64,000 nucleotides of DNA from Bacteroidota bacterium (GCA_018829205.1 JAHJUE010000006.1:186001-250000), one strand, 5' to 3'; counted from the first letter of the stretch, positions 9,583 to 18,774 are shown. The notes: a model not told the origin generated them from the letters alone. Numbers and translations: made by a program.

Positions 9583-10468
9583 ATTCAACAGCTTCCGCAA
9601 TTCTTCTTCTTCTTAAAAAATAGGTTCCGTCAATAGAATAGAAAAGCAATGCGATCCAAATAAAAATAAATCCAATAATTTTTGCTTCCGTTAATACCTC
9701 ATTATACATATATGCACCAATAAAAAATATTATCGAAGGATAAATGTATTGAAGTATTCCAATAAGCGATAAATTTATCATTCTAGCCGCCGTAATAAAA
9801 ACCAATAACGGTACTCCCCCCATTAACCCGCTGCAGGCAAGCAATAATGTTGTGTTCAAATCAATTCCGAATGAGCCTGTGCTGCTGGCTGTTAAATAAA
9901 TAATATATATTAGAACAGGAAAAGACAGCAGTCCGGTTTCAAGTGTTAGTCCCTCTACTGCATTAAGCGGAGATTTTTTTCTTAGCAAGCCGTAAATTGA
10001 CCACGAGCCTGCAAGCAATATTGATATCCATGGAAACTGCCCGTAGAATAAAGTCATTACTAATACACCAATACCGGCTGTTGCAACGGCTATCCATTGA
10101 AGCCTTCTCAAGCTTTCTTTTAAAAATATTACTCCTAGAAAGACACTGAACAATGGACTTATAAAATATCCCAGACTGGTTTCAATTATGTATCCCGATG
10201 TAACTGCCCAAATATATAAGAACCAGTTACCGCCGATAATTAATGGAGGTAAAAACATAATCCAGGGATTATCCCCTTTTTTGATTTTTTTTAACAGATC
10301 AGGCCAGCCGTTCCTAAAAGAAATTACAATTATAAAAAATATGAACGACCATAAAATTCTATGCGATACAATTTCTACGGAAGGCACATGATCTAAATAC
10401 TTCCAATAAATTGGAAGAAATCCCCAGAATATATATGTAAAAAGAGCGTAAGTTATACCTCTGTTCAT
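9581..10468 (-). CDS. rarD: EamA-family permease, RarD type
   Basis: This hydrophobic protein of about 295 residues has ten predicted membrane helices arranged as two EamA halves, the drug/metabolite transporter fold. RarD-like sequence is visible at the start (GITYALFTYIFWGFLPIYWK) and in SHRILWSF, NWFLYIWAV and ETSLGYFISPL. RarD proteins are inner-membrane carriers of uncertain substrate. I place the start at the ATG at 10468, because GAGG lies 6 bp before it; an upstream TTG at 10480 would overlap that site. The gene lies 66 bp downstream of the aminotransferase and may form a unit with it and the MocR regulator. Confidence 0.85.
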   Translation of the reverse strand: MNRGITYALFTYIFWGFLPIYWKYLDHVPSVEIVSHRILWSFIFFIIVISFRNGWPDLLKKIKKGDNPWIMFLPPLIIGGNWFLYIWAVTSGYIIETSLGYFISPLFSVFLGVIFLKESLRRLQWIAVATAGIGVLVMTLFYGQFPWISILLAGSWSIYGLLRKKSPLNAVEGLTLETGLLSFPVLIYIIYLTASSTGSFGIDLNTTLLLACSGLMGGVPLLVFITAARMINLSLIGILQYIYPSIIFFIGAYMYNEVLTEAKIIGFIFIWIALLFYSIDGTYFLRRRRIAEAVE

Positions 10469-10534
10469 CAACATCCTCAAAATGAGCTTTTTAATGACTT
10501 AGTGTTCTGAATATTCTAAAATAATTTTTTAGGT

Positions 10535-11734
10535 TTAGATCATTACATTTTCTGATTCTTCTTTTAACACTTCGGATAATAATTTTATAGAACTATTTAA
10601 TTGTTCATGTGTAACATTCGTAAAATTTAATCTCATAGTTTCTAATCCGTCCCCCGGATTCGGGAAGAAAAATTTCCCGGGCACGAATCCTACGCCTTTT
10701 TTAATAGCTTTTTGATATACTTCTTCCATATCCATTCCTTTAGGCCCTTCTACCCAAAGGAACATACCGCCGTCAGGTTTTGACCATTTACATTCCGATG
10801 GAAAATATTTTTCAAGCGCATTCAGCATTGTATCTAATTTGGGAGCATAAATTTTTATGATTTTATTTACCTGCTCGGGCACATAACCGCCGATTAAATA
10901 TTCCGCGGCTAAAGCCTGTGTATAGGTGCTTGTATGAAGATCAATTCCTTGTTTAGCGATTACCATCCATCTCCCGATTTTTTCGGGCGCAATAAAAAAT
11001 CCGACTCGCAAACCCGGAGCGAATATTTTGGAAAACGTACTCGCATAAACTACATATTCAGGAGCTAATGATTTTATCGTCGGAAGTTCTTCTCCTTTAA
11101 ATCTTAATGCACTGTAAGGATCGTCCTCTACTAACAGTACTTCATATTTTTTAATTATTTCGGCAATTTGTTCTCTTCTTTTCCTTTGAATTGTTTTCCC
11201 GGAGGGATTTTGAAATGTAGGAATCAAGTAAACAAACTTTACGGGATATGAAGAAATAATTTCTTCCAAAGATTCAGGAACAACTCCTTCATCATCAGTT
11301 TCAATTTGCAGATATTTAGCTTCATATGAATTAAAACTTTGAAGAGCCGCAAGATAAGTTGGGCCTTCAACCGCAATATATTCGCCAGGTGAAACAAGAA
11401 CTTTCGCGATTGCGTCAAGAAATCCCTGAGAGCCGCTTGTGATATAAACGTTTTCAAGTTCCGCATTAATACCTTTTTGCCCCACATATTCAATTAAAGC
11501 TTTTCTTAAGGGCATAAATCCCTCAGTCATATCATATTGAAGCGCTGTGCCGCCATATTTGCTTATTACTTTTTCGGTTAATATGGGCAATAGTTCCATT
11601 GGAAAGCTATCGGGTGAGGGAAGTCCGCCGCCTAAGGAAATTAGATTTGGGTTTGCCGCTAATTTTAATAATTCTCGAATCGCGCTTGCTTTCATGCTTG
11701 AAGTTCTAGTCGCTAATAATTTTTCATAATTCAT
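10535..11734 (-). CDS. PLP-dependent aminotransferase, fold type I (LysN/2-aminoadipate-like)
   Basis: This 399-residue class I/II aminotransferase has the N-terminal LISLGGGLPSPDSFP motif and the NPSG motif of the 2-aminoadipate/aromatic group (IPTFQNPSGKT). VEDDPY supplies the Asp that contacts the PLP ring, and the Schiff-base lysine sits near residue 236 in STFSKIFAPGLRVGF. RLNFTNV near the end holds the carboxylate-binding arginine. The substrate is not fixed by the sequence; related enzymes use 2-aminoadipate, branched-chain or aromatic amino acids. The MocR regulator ends 29 bp upstream, and regulators of that family often control an adjacent aminotransferase or permease. Confidence 0.85.
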   Translation of the reverse strand: MNYEKLLATRTSSMKASAIRELLKLAANPNLISLGGGLPSPDSFPMELLPILTEKVISKYGGTALQYDMTEGFMPLRKALIEYVGQKGINAELENVYITSGSQGFLDAIAKVLVSPGEYIAVEGPTYLAALQSFNSYEAKYLQIETDDEGVVPESLEEIISSYPVKFVYLIPTFQNPSGKTIQRKRREQIAEIIKKYEVLLVEDDPYSALRFKGEELPTIKSLAPEYVVYASTFSKIFAPGLRVGFFIAPEKIGRWMVIAKQGIDLHTSTYTQALAAEYLIGGYVPEQVNKIIKIYAPKLDTMLNALEKYFPSECKWSKPDGGMFLWVEGPKGMDMEEVYQKAIKKGVGFVPGKFFFPNPGDGLETMRLNFTNVTHEQLNSSIKLLSEVLKEESENVMI

Positions 11735-11763
11735 ATATCCGCCGGTTTAATAATTATATTTTT

Positions 11764-13251
11764 TTAACTTTTATAAATTTCTTTAAATGATTTTGCCAAT
11801 CTTTCAATTCCTTCAACAATTTCATTTTCGTCGAGACTAGCAATTGAAAGCCTGCAGTATTTTTTCTTTTCGGGATTTGGATAAAAATCTTTTCCCAAAG
11901 CTGTTCTGATTTTATTTTTATAAAATATTTTATTCATATCATCGTAATCAATTTTCACATTTTCAAGCATAAGCCAAATTGTAAAACCGCCGTTAGGCTC
12001 AATCCATTTAATATTCTTGTTTTTAATTTTTTTCTGCAATTGTTGAACTGCAAGCTGCATTCTTTTTCTGTAAATTTTATGAATCCTTTTTATATGAAGT
12101 TCATAATGTCCCTGCATGCAGAAATCGGCTAAAGCTGCTTGTTCGGGCAAGGAAGAACTTAAATCAGCAAATCTTTTTAATGTTGTTAGCCTTTCAATAC
12201 AGTTTTTATCAGCTGCAATCCATCCGACTCTTATCCCCGGGAATAAGATTTTGGAAAAACTTCCCACATAAAAAACTATCTGATTTATATCCATTGTTTT
12301 TATTGAAAGAGGAACCTTTCCGAAATATTTCATTTCCTCTTCATATGCATCTTCAATAATGGGCACATGATATTTTTCAAATAATGCTATTAATTTTTCA
12401 CGGTGTTCCTGATTTGTTGTAATTCCGGTTGGATTGTGAAAATTAGGCATTGTGTAAAAGAAAGCAGGCAGACCATTTTGAAATTCTTTTTCAATTGCTT
12501 TAATATCTACGCCGTCTGGAAGCATTGGAATGCTAACAATTTCACAATTATAGTATTTAAGCGTGGGGATAATCATTCCGTATGTAGGAGACTCAACAAA
12601 TACCCGCGATCCGGGTTTTGCCAATAATTTCATCAACAAATCTATTGCGTTCTGCGCTCCGTTAGTTATAAGAATTTCCTGCACTCCAACAGATATTCCG
12701 TGCATTCTTGAACGCCTTGCAATAAATTCCCTTAAAGGATCGAAACCTTTCGATTTACCGTAATCAAATACAATTTCTCCTTTCTCCGAAATTACTTTAT
12801 TAAGTGATTTTTTAAATTCTTTAACAGGAAATATTCTTGTGTCCGGGTGAAGCCTGCCGAAATCTATTCCCTCAAAATCCTCTCTTTCTTCGCTGAATGG
12901 ATAATTTATTTTCCCGAACATTTGATATACTTTTTCAGCATCCGGGTTTATTTTATTTGCCCAGTTTATGGTATTACTAAGCTGTTCTTCCTTAGATGAT
13001 TTTAATTCTCTTCTCTGCCGTACATAAGAATAAGAACCTGATCTGCTTTCAATATAGCCGAGCGCCCAAAGTTCCTGATACGCTTTGTATATAGTTGTTC
13101 TGTTAACACCGTGCATATTTGATAAAGTCCGTGTAGAAGGAAGTTTTTCTCCGGGCTTCAGCACATCTGCGTCAATTTTATTTTTAAGCTGAACTATAAC
13201 CTGTTTAAATAACGGCGTATCGCTATTTTTATCAAGATTAAGAATTATCAT
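11764..13251 (-). CDS. MocR-family regulator (GntR HTH plus aminotransferase domain)
   Basis: This 495-residue protein joins an N-terminal winged helix of GntR type (residues 5-75: PLFKQVIVQLKN, LPSTRTLSNMHGVNRTTIYK) to a fold-type-I aminotransferase-like domain. The latter keeps the PLP lysine in GSFSKILFPGIRVGW and the NPTG motif (MPNFHNPTGIT). MocR proteins use PLP or a PLP-amino acid adduct as effector and usually act as regulators rather than enzymes. A candidate operator lies just upstream at 13296-13317. The aminotransferase and RarD-type permease downstream on the same strand are likely targets. Confidence 0.9.
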   Translation of the reverse strand: MIILNLDKNSDTPLFKQVIVQLKNKIDADVLKPGEKLPSTRTLSNMHGVNRTTIYKAYQELWALGYIESRSGSYSYVRQRRELKSSKEEQLSNTINWANKINPDAEKVYQMFGKINYPFSEEREDFEGIDFGRLHPDTRIFPVKEFKKSLNKVISEKGEIVFDYGKSKGFDPLREFIARRSRMHGISVGVQEILITNGAQNAIDLLMKLLAKPGSRVFVESPTYGMIIPTLKYYNCEIVSIPMLPDGVDIKAIEKEFQNGLPAFFYTMPNFHNPTGITTNQEHREKLIALFEKYHVPIIEDAYEEEMKYFGKVPLSIKTMDINQIVFYVGSFSKILFPGIRVGWIAADKNCIERLTTLKRFADLSSSLPEQAALADFCMQGHYELHIKRIHKIYRKRMQLAVQQLQKKIKNKNIKWIEPNGGFTIWLMLENVKIDYDDMNKIFYKNKIRTALGKDFYPNPEKKKYCRLSIASLDENEIVEGIERLAKSFKEIYKS

Positions 13252-13295
13252 ATTTCTATTCTCCGGATTTTAACCCTGAGAATAATAATCATTTT

Positions 13296-13317
13296 TTGGC
13301 TCCCCCGAAACAGCCAA
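13296..13317. promoter_or_regulatory. Inverted repeat upstream of the MocR gene
   Basis: TTGGCT and AGCCAA form 6-bp arms separated by 10 bases rich in C, 45 bp upstream of the MocR start. It could be an autoregulatory operator or a leader hairpin. Support is only its symmetry and position. Confidence 0.35.
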
Positions 13318-13372
13318 TTTTATAATATTCCAAGCATGCCAATATTGTTTATTTTTATATCCGGTTTTTAGG

Positions 13373-14149
13373 TCAAAAACTAGTAAGCAGAGAAATAATA
13401 TATCCGATTTGACCCAGATGATAATAATCATGCGAGATGATTCCTTCAATTACGTATTTATTTGTATAACCGGATTGATACTCTTCTTCAAGGAAATTAT
13501 CATTCTTTACTTTTAGAAAATTTATTAATGATTTATGGCTGTCTGCAAATTCGGCAAGAAGTTTTTTCCAACCTTTCTTTTTAAGCAATTCAAGCGAAAG
13601 AAAATTTTGTTCTTCTTCCGTGATTCTTCCGAACTCCCTATCGCCTTCCATTCTTTTAATCAGAACTTTTCTCCAGTAAATACAATGCCATAAAACTTCC
13701 GCAACAGAATGCTTTCCGGGGTATGGTTGTTTAAAAGCTATTTCACTTTTTAAATTGTTAAGCTTCTTTGAAAAATTTTCGTCCATCCAATTATCGCCGT
13801 TATACAATTCTTGAATTTGACGTATGTAGATATTTAATTGCACATTTGAATACGAACTAGCGTTAAAATGGTTTACCTTTTTTTCCAGTTCAAGAAGATA
13901 ATTTTTATCTTCCGGATAATATTTAGCATTTTCATAATTAGCTCCGGCAAACTTTTTTACGGCCTCTAAATCTTTCCAATTTGTAACAGTATAAAAATGT
14001 GTAATATCATTTTCATCTTGCTGCCAGAATTGAATATTTAAAATATCCTTGGAATTCAGATAATCTTTAATTCCAGTTTCAACAATGTACTTTCTGTATT
14101 TATCAGAGACTTCTTTTTTGGTTTTACCGTGCCATACTCTTGTGATCAT
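13373..14149 (-). CDS. Fusion of an ABM-like domain and a DinB-family domain
   Basis: Residues 1-95 resemble the small antibiotic-biosynthesis-monooxygenase ferredoxin-like fold (MITRVWHGKTKKEVSDKY..., IQFWQQDENDITHFYTVTNW). Residues about 105-258 resemble the DinB/YfiT four-helix bundle, with possible metal ligands in HSVAEVLWH and HDYYHLGQIGYI. DinB-like proteins are often thiol- or stress-linked transferases or hydrolases. The two parts are usually separate genes. It is divergent from the CGNR regulator at 14277, and the shared intergenic region carries repeated GTAACCGG elements. The reaction is unknown. Confidence 0.7.
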   Translation of the reverse strand: MITRVWHGKTKKEVSDKYRKYIVETGIKDYLNSKDILNIQFWQQDENDITHFYTVTNWKDLEAVKKFAGANYENAKYYPEDKNYLLELEKKVNHFNASSYSNVQLNIYIRQIQELYNGDNWMDENFSKKLNNLKSEIAFKQPYPGKHSVAEVLWHCIYWRKVLIKRMEGDREFGRITEEEQNFLSLELLKKKGWKKLLAEFADSHKSLINFLKVKNDNFLEEEYQSGYTNKYVIEGIISHDYYHLGQIGYIISLLTSF

Positions 14150-14183
14150 TTTCCCTCCAATTATTTAATTTGTTTAATTAGCC

Positions 14184-14240
14184 GTAACCGGTTACATTTG
14201 TAATGCCGGTTACAATTTAATTATAATTTTGTAACCGGTC
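14184..14240. promoter_or_regulatory. Candidate operator: GTAACCGG inverted repeats between divergent genes
   Basis: GTAACCGGTTAC at 14184-14195 is a perfect 12-bp palindrome. A second pair, CCGGTTACAA (14206-14215) and TTGTAACCGG (14229-14238), forms 10-bp arms around 13 bases. A weaker GTTAC half-site lies at 14256-14260. All lie between the ABM-DinB gene and the CGNR gene, where a shared divergent promoter is expected. Binding by the CGNR protein is inferred. Confidence 0.6.
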
Positions 14241-14276
14241 AAGTACTTTTTACTAGTTACATGTTCGGGGTAAGTT

Positions 14277-14909
14277 ATGAGTGAAAATGAAAAATGGAAA
14301 TTCATTGGCGGAAATCTCTGTCTTGATTTTATCAATACGGTGGGCGGACGAGTAGAAAACGACGCTGATTCTTCAACGAGCTATACTATATTATCTGAAA
14401 AACTTAACGATTTTCTTGATTTAGCAGATTGGGGAAAGAAGAAAAAGTTATTGAATGAAAAGGAAGTTAAAGAACTAATTTTATTCTCGTCGGAAAATAA
14501 CAAAGCCGCTAACAGGTTATTTCAAAGAGCAATAACATTTCGGGAGGCTATTTACAGAATTTTTAAAGGGATTTCGGAAGGAAGAGAACCAACTGATAAA
14601 GATATAAACATAATAAATACTGAATGTTTGTCCGCACGTGAGAATCAGACACTAATCTACGAGAACAAATTATTTGCATGGAAATTTGTTCACGGCGGGA
14701 ATGAGGCTGAAAATATTATAAGAATGATTTCTTTATCCGCGGCTGAGCTTTTAACCTCGGAACAGATAAAAAGAATTAAACAATGTCCGGGCGAGAATTG
14801 CGGATGGCTGTTTCTTGATACAAGTAAAAACGGAAGCCGACAATGGTGCGATATGAAGGTATGCGGAAATTTGGCAAAGGTGCGCCGTTTCCGGGTTAAG
14901 AATAAATAA
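14277..14909 (+). CDS. ABATE/CGNR zinc-finger putative transcription regulator
   Basis: This 210-residue protein has the N-terminal ABATE pattern (FIGGNLCLDFINTVGGR) and a C-terminal CGNR zinc finger. The finger is built from CPGENCGWLFLDTS and RQWCDMKVCGN, giving two cysteine pairs and the name-giving CGN motif, followed by a basic tail (KVRRFRVKNK). The family is described as stress-induced transcription regulators, with DNA binding inferred from the basic finger. It is divergent from the ABM-DinB gene with palindromic repeats between them, so it probably regulates that gene and itself. Confidence 0.85.
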   Translation: MSENEKWKFIGGNLCLDFINTVGGRVENDADSSTSYTILSEKLNDFLDLADWGKKKKLLNEKEVKELILFSSENNKAANRLFQRAITFREAIYRIFKGISEGREPTDKDINIINTECLSARENQTLIYENKLFAWKFVHGGNEAENIIRMISLSAAELLTSEQIKRIKQCPGENCGWLFLDTSKNGSRQWCDMKVCGNLAKVRRFRVKNK

Positions 14910-15000
14910 TGTTGCTGTAAATCATTCTAAAATTATTTTCCAATATTAAAATTTACTAACATTATTAATATGGATTAATAACCGGTGCAAAAATAATAAT

Positions 15001-16065
15001 TTATACGCCTCCCTTATCCTTAGCTGATGTAACAATTTCCATTTGATTACGTAAAAGATAACTGCCTTGACTTAGTCCCATAAGTATTACCAATTCCTCA
15101 GGCACGGCCCATAACCTGCCTTCTAGAGTACTTTTAACAATAAATAAGGCAATTGTAATAAGCGTCCAGAATAACTGCTGTGCCTTAGCAATTGACAATC
15201 TGTTCACACCTCCGGTTTTAATACTTACCAAGGAAGCAATACCGGAAAATGGTTTATAGCTAATATTATTTCCTTCAGCTGTTAATGCCGGAGGTACTTG
15301 AGTTTCGGCTTTTAGAAAATAATTTTGATAATGTCCGGCTGCACTTGCAGTTATTGATAACCCCATCAGCCAGATTAATGTATCGGGGATATCGGGAACG
15401 GATAAATACATTAAACCGTATGCTATTACCATTCCGCCGACTGCCAAGGTCCATAATAGCATTTGGGTCAACGATAAAGAAATTTCATCTTCGGATACTC
15501 TTATTAAATCTAATGTCCGGTTGTTTCTGCCCTTGAATAATATTATGACAACAAAAAACATTACAATAGAAATAAATGCCCAAAACCTTCCGCCTACCGG
15601 GTTTCCAAGATATACTTCCTTTTCCCCAATTACGCTTTGCAGTCGTGGTTTTGTTGAATCATTTAAAGAAATCCATGAAATTACCGGCAGCACTCTGATT
15701 CCAGTTTCATAAAAATCTAAGTCAAAATTACTAAAGTCAAACAGCAAGATTGTACCTGTATAAGTAATTGTATTCTCATCAACAGAGAGCGGAACAGTTT
15801 GATTTTCAGCGACAGTCTTAGGAGAAAATAAATCTTTATAAACTGGTTTTCCTTTTGAAATTATTTTGATTTTTTTTAATCCGATTAAGGTAAGCACAGG
15901 CTGCATTTCATCTGTAATATTTGTATTGACGACAAATATTCTAACAGGGTGCGATATCACTTGCCCGTCAGACATTTTAAGGATAGGTTTTTTCCCGTCG
16001 GATTGTGAAAATAAGTTTATGTATAAAAAGAAGAGCAGTAAAACGGGAATAATATTTTTATTCAT
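15001..16065 (-). CDS. Uncharacterised membrane protein with duplicated two-helix segment
   Basis: I do not recognise a named family. The 354 residues start with a signal peptide (cleavage near LFSQ). A periplasmic beta-rich region (about 22-165) follows, then a membrane helix (RFWAFISIVMFFVVIILF), a short cytoplasmic stretch and two further hydrophobic segments. The last two share a pattern: LSLTQMLLWTL...VPDIPDTLIWLMGLS near 200-240 and LSIAKAQQLFWTL...VPEELVILMGLSQG near 290-335. This looks like an ancient internal duplication. The C-terminus is charged (SAKDKGG). It stands alone between + strand and - strand neighbours, so context gives no role. Confidence 0.7.
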   Translation of the reverse strand: MNKNIIPVLLLFFLYINLFSQSDGKKPILKMSDGQVISHPVRIFVVNTNITDEMQPVLTLIGLKKIKIISKGKPVYKDLFSPKTVAENQTVPLSVDENTITYTGTILLFDFSNFDLDFYETGIRVLPVISWISLNDSTKPRLQSVIGEKEVYLGNPVGGRFWAFISIVMFFVVIILFKGRNNRTLDLIRVSEDEISLSLTQMLLWTLAVGGMVIAYGLMYLSVPDIPDTLIWLMGLSITASAAGHYQNYFLKAETQVPPALTAEGNNISYKPFSGIASLVSIKTGGVNRLSIAKAQQLFWTLITIALFIVKSTLEGRLWAVPEELVILMGLSQGSYLLRNQMEIVTSAKDKGGV

Positions 16066-16124
16066 CTCATTCCCCTAATAATTTATAATTAATTTCAGGT
16101 TATATGTTTATACCTAAATTTATA

Positions 16125-16433
16125 CTATAAGTTATCATTGCTCACGGCTGGAATTATATCCCCTTTTTTCCTGTTATCCATCCATTGTAAAGGCTGAAGA
16201 TTTGATATTTCGTCGGAGCCTCCTTTGGATTTAGGAATGATATGATCAATTTCCCAACCATGTACGGAGTTAATGTTGCCGTGTTCGGAATATTTCATAA
16301 CATTTCCCAGCACATCTTTTCGCCAAATGTGCGGATCAAATTCTTTTCCGTTTTGAAATATAATTTTTCCCTTGAGCCATACTTGAAGTTTGGTGTTTTC
16401 ATCAACGTCTTTGAAAATATAATTGCTGTCCAT
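16125..16433 (-). CDS. Small HNH endonuclease-like protein
   Basis: About 102 residues from the ATG at 16433. The C-terminal half carries the HNH motif: WEIDHIIPKSKGGSDEISNLQPL with the DH pair and the central Asn, then MDNRKKGD. Stand-alone HNH proteins of this size are often degraded selfish elements, nicking enzymes or phage-defence nucleases; nothing here decides among these. A start further upstream at 16496 is open but would overlap the preceding small gene, so I prefer the internal ATG. Confidence 0.7.
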   Translation of the reverse strand: MDSNYIFKDVDENTKLQVWLKGKIIFQNGKEFDPHIWRKDVLGNVMKYSEHGNINSVHGWEIDHIIPKSKGGSDEISNLQPLQWMDNRKKGDIIPAVSNDNL

Positions 16434-16468
16434 ATAATTACCAAATTTATTAAAAAGAAGTATGTTTT

Positions 16469-16777
16469 TTATTTTTTTACAAATTCCAAATACCAATCAG
16501 TATTTTTAAATAACTGTCCTTCTTTTTTAATAATTACTCTGTAACTATTATGCAAAGCAACATTAATTAAGCTGCCGTAAATAAACATAAAAGGAATTCT
16601 GCTTTCCCACGTTCCAAGGGCAAAAAACTCAACGCCTTTGTAAATTCTAAACGTAAGAAAAAAAATAAATTTTGATAAAATATCAAGATTAACCTGAAGT
16701 CTAAAATTTTCTTGTGCGGCACGAGCTAGAAAGTCAGCGTCTTTTATGTTAAGTATTGTCATCATCAATACATTCAT
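16469..16777 (-). CDS. Hypothetical protein (102 residues)
   Basis: No recognised family. The sequence has an amphipathic N-terminus, aromatic-rich hydrophobic segments (FIFFLTFRIYKGVEFF, IPFMFIYGSLINVALHN) and a basic C-terminus (WYLEFVKK). It ends 35 bp before the preferred HNH start and may form a pair with it. There is no clear ribosome-binding site, so the start is uncertain and the ORF could be spurious. Confidence 0.4.
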   Translation of the reverse strand: MNVLMMTILNIKDADFLARAAQENFRLQVNLDILSKFIFFLTFRIYKGVEFFALGTWESRIPFMFIYGSLINVALHNSYRVIIKKEGQLFKNTDWYLEFVKK

Positions 16778-17016
16778 TTATTAATTTGTGCAGTATTCAG
16801 TATTAATTAATCTGCGATTAAGATAAACAATAAAAATTGAGATAACTGAATTTTAAAATAAACAACGATTGGCTCTAATTCAACTTAAATTAATTGTTGT
16901 TATATATTTTTTAATCGGATTTTATTTTGGTTTATTAATACATATTTTAAAACAGAAAAAACAATTAGTTTATCCTTATCTTACATTTTAAATTTTAAAC
17001 TACGGAATATTTCAAG

Positions 17017-17802
17017 ATGAGATTGAATCCAATAATTTTCTTCATATTTACTCTAACTCTATTTATTAATGGTTGCGGGAATGAAAGCGGAACAACGGGG
17101 CCTTCAATGTTGAAAAATGTAAAAGGTCATGTAACATACCTTGACGGTTCCGATGTAGCTAAACTGAACATTCAGTTTCTGAATATCACAACAAAAAGAT
17201 CATATTCAACAACAACCGATGCTTCCGGTAATTTTAACGTATCAAATTTAAGTGAAGGAATATATGAACTTAGTACGCAAGGTACTTCGTCGTTAGTTTA
17301 TAAATATATTGATACGGTTGACGTAAATATTAATAATTCAGAATTCGATTTTATTTTTAAGTACCGATATATTGATGATCAAATTTTTATTGCTGTAAAT
17401 GACGATTTATCTTTTATAAAATTTAATACTTTTGATACAAAAATCGGCTCCGCTTTTGATTCAATTAATTATGTTGCCGGATATTACCAGGGTGATTTCG
17501 CGAATGAGTATACTTTAAGTGCCGAAATATATGAAATACCGGCGGGGGTTAACTGGACGGAACTAGCAGAAACAGCCGACGCTGATTATATTAGAACCAA
17601 TTACACAAAACTTATTACGCTTGAAGAAATATTTGTATCGCAAAGCCATGTTTTAATTTTCCGGGATGATGCATTAAATGTTTTGTACTCAAATCCGTCA
17701 AACGGTTTCGCTTTCGTAAACGCGGATACAACGAAAATACTGAAACTGCCTTGTATCGACAGACAAAACAACGATATTGCATTAGAGATTTATTACAAAT
17801 AA
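17017..17802 (+). CDS. Lipoprotein with carboxypeptidase-regulatory-like domain
   Basis: This 261-residue protein has a type II signal peptide with lipobox LFINGC, so it should be lipid-anchored. Residues about 35-105 form a CarboxypepD_reg-like beta sandwich (GHVTYLDGSDVAKLNIQF, TTDASGNFNVSNLSEGIYEL). The rest is unassigned and beta-rich. There is no neighbour in the same operon. The 239 bp before it are very AT-rich and hold no recognisable element. Confidence 0.75.
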   Translation: MRLNPIIFFIFTLTLFINGCGNESGTTGPSMLKNVKGHVTYLDGSDVAKLNIQFLNITTKRSYSTTTDASGNFNVSNLSEGIYELSTQGTSSLVYKYIDTVDVNINNSEFDFIFKYRYIDDQIFIAVNDDLSFIKFNTFDTKIGSAFDSINYVAGYYQGDFANEYTLSAEIYEIPAGVNWTELAETADADYIRTNYTKLITLEEIFVSQSHVLIFRDDALNVLYSNPSNGFAFVNADTTKILKLPCIDRQNNDIALEIYYK

Positions 17803-17849
17803 TTGCGCTTAAGTATCTAATAAAATGTTTTTATATCATTACAAGAAAA

Positions 17850-17873
17850 ATTAAAAAAAGTATTTTTTTTAAT
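17850..17873. terminator. Possible bidirectional A/T terminator
   Basis: ATTAAAAAAA and TTTTTTTAAT form a 10-bp A:T-only inverted repeat with a 4-base loop between the convergent lipoprotein and AraC genes. It would be weak as a hairpin but gives a U-tract in both directions. Confidence 0.3.
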
Positions 17874-17901
17874 TTGAGAGAAAATTATTAGTATGGAAAA
17901 A

Positions 17902-18774
17902 TCATTTTATCTGATTATTGTTGATTTTTCTTCTTGAATACTCTGTTGGGTTAACTCCCATTTGGGATTTAAATATTCTGTTAAAATTGGAAATATTATT
18001 AAATCCAACCTCAAAAGCAGCTTCCGAAATACTTATATCCTTATTAAGCAATAATTTGCATGCTTCACTGATTCTTAGCTCATTTAAAAAATTAAAAAAT
18101 GTTTTCCGGGTCCTTTTCTTAAAATACCTGCAGAACGCAGGTTCACTTAAATTCGCAATCGCAGAAATTGTTTTTAACCGTATTTCATTTTTATAATTAT
18201 TAAGGACATAATTAAAAACCTGGTTTAATCTTCTGTCGCTTTGTTCGCTTGATTTTATTATTCCTTTTTCAGCGCTTAAATACTGTAACTCCGGACAAGC
18301 ACATATCTCATTAAGTAAATTTAGAAATCTAATTAATTTTTCAATACCCTCAGAGTTAAACACTGCATTAAAATATTTAGTGAATTTGTAATCACTTTTA
18401 ATTTTAACTCCTCTTGGAAACTCAGAAAACATTTTCCCGATATGTTTTGTTTCAGGCAGATTAAAAAAATCAGGTCCAAAGGATTCTTCTTTAAAAAAAA
18501 TAGATCTTGAGTGACTAATCAATTTATTGTTTTCGTAATATTCACGCCCCGATCTAAAAACGTGCGGAACATTTGATCCGATGATAAACATGTCTCCCTG
18601 TACAAAACTGCCGGAACTTTCTCCGATGGTATAGCTTCCTGTGCCTTTAATTATAAGTGTAATTTGAAACTCATGATGAAAATGAAATAAATCATAAAAA
18701 TAATTTAGTTTATCTTCCTGTAATTTTATCGACTCTTCTTCCAATTTTGGAATTCTAAATGAAAAAGCCTTCAT
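17902..18774 (-). CDS. AraC-family transcriptional regulator with cupin sensor domain
   Basis: The 290 residues comprise an N-terminal cupin (HFHHEFQITLIIKGTGSYTIGE, GDMFIIGSNVPHVF) and a C-terminal double helix-turn-helix (LKTISAIANLSEPAFCRYFKKRTRKTF and ISISEAAFEVGFNNISNFNRIFKSQMGVNPTEYSRR). The gene is divergent from the hydroxyproline operon with only 149 bp between them, so it is the most likely activator of that operon and may sense hydroxyproline or an intermediate. That role is inferred from position. Confidence 0.9.
   Translation of the reverse strand: MKAFSFRIPKLEEESIKLQEDKLNYFYDLFHFHHEFQITLIIKGTGSYTIGESSGSFVQGDMFIIGSNVPHVFRSGREYYENNKLISHSRSIFFKEESFGPDFFNLPETKHIGKMFSEFPRGVKIKSDYKFTKYFNAVFNSEGIEKLIRFLNLLNEICACPELQYLSAEKGIIKSSEQSDRRLNQVFNYVLNNYKNEIRLKTISAIANLSEPAFCRYFKKRTRKTFFNFLNELRISEACKLLLNKDISISEAAFEVGFNNISNFNRIFKSQMGVNPTEYSRRKINNNQIK

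Noticed and set aside
10188-10391. Short plus-strand open frame inside the rarD gene
   Set aside because: It is the complement of membrane-helix coding sequence, without a ribosome site.
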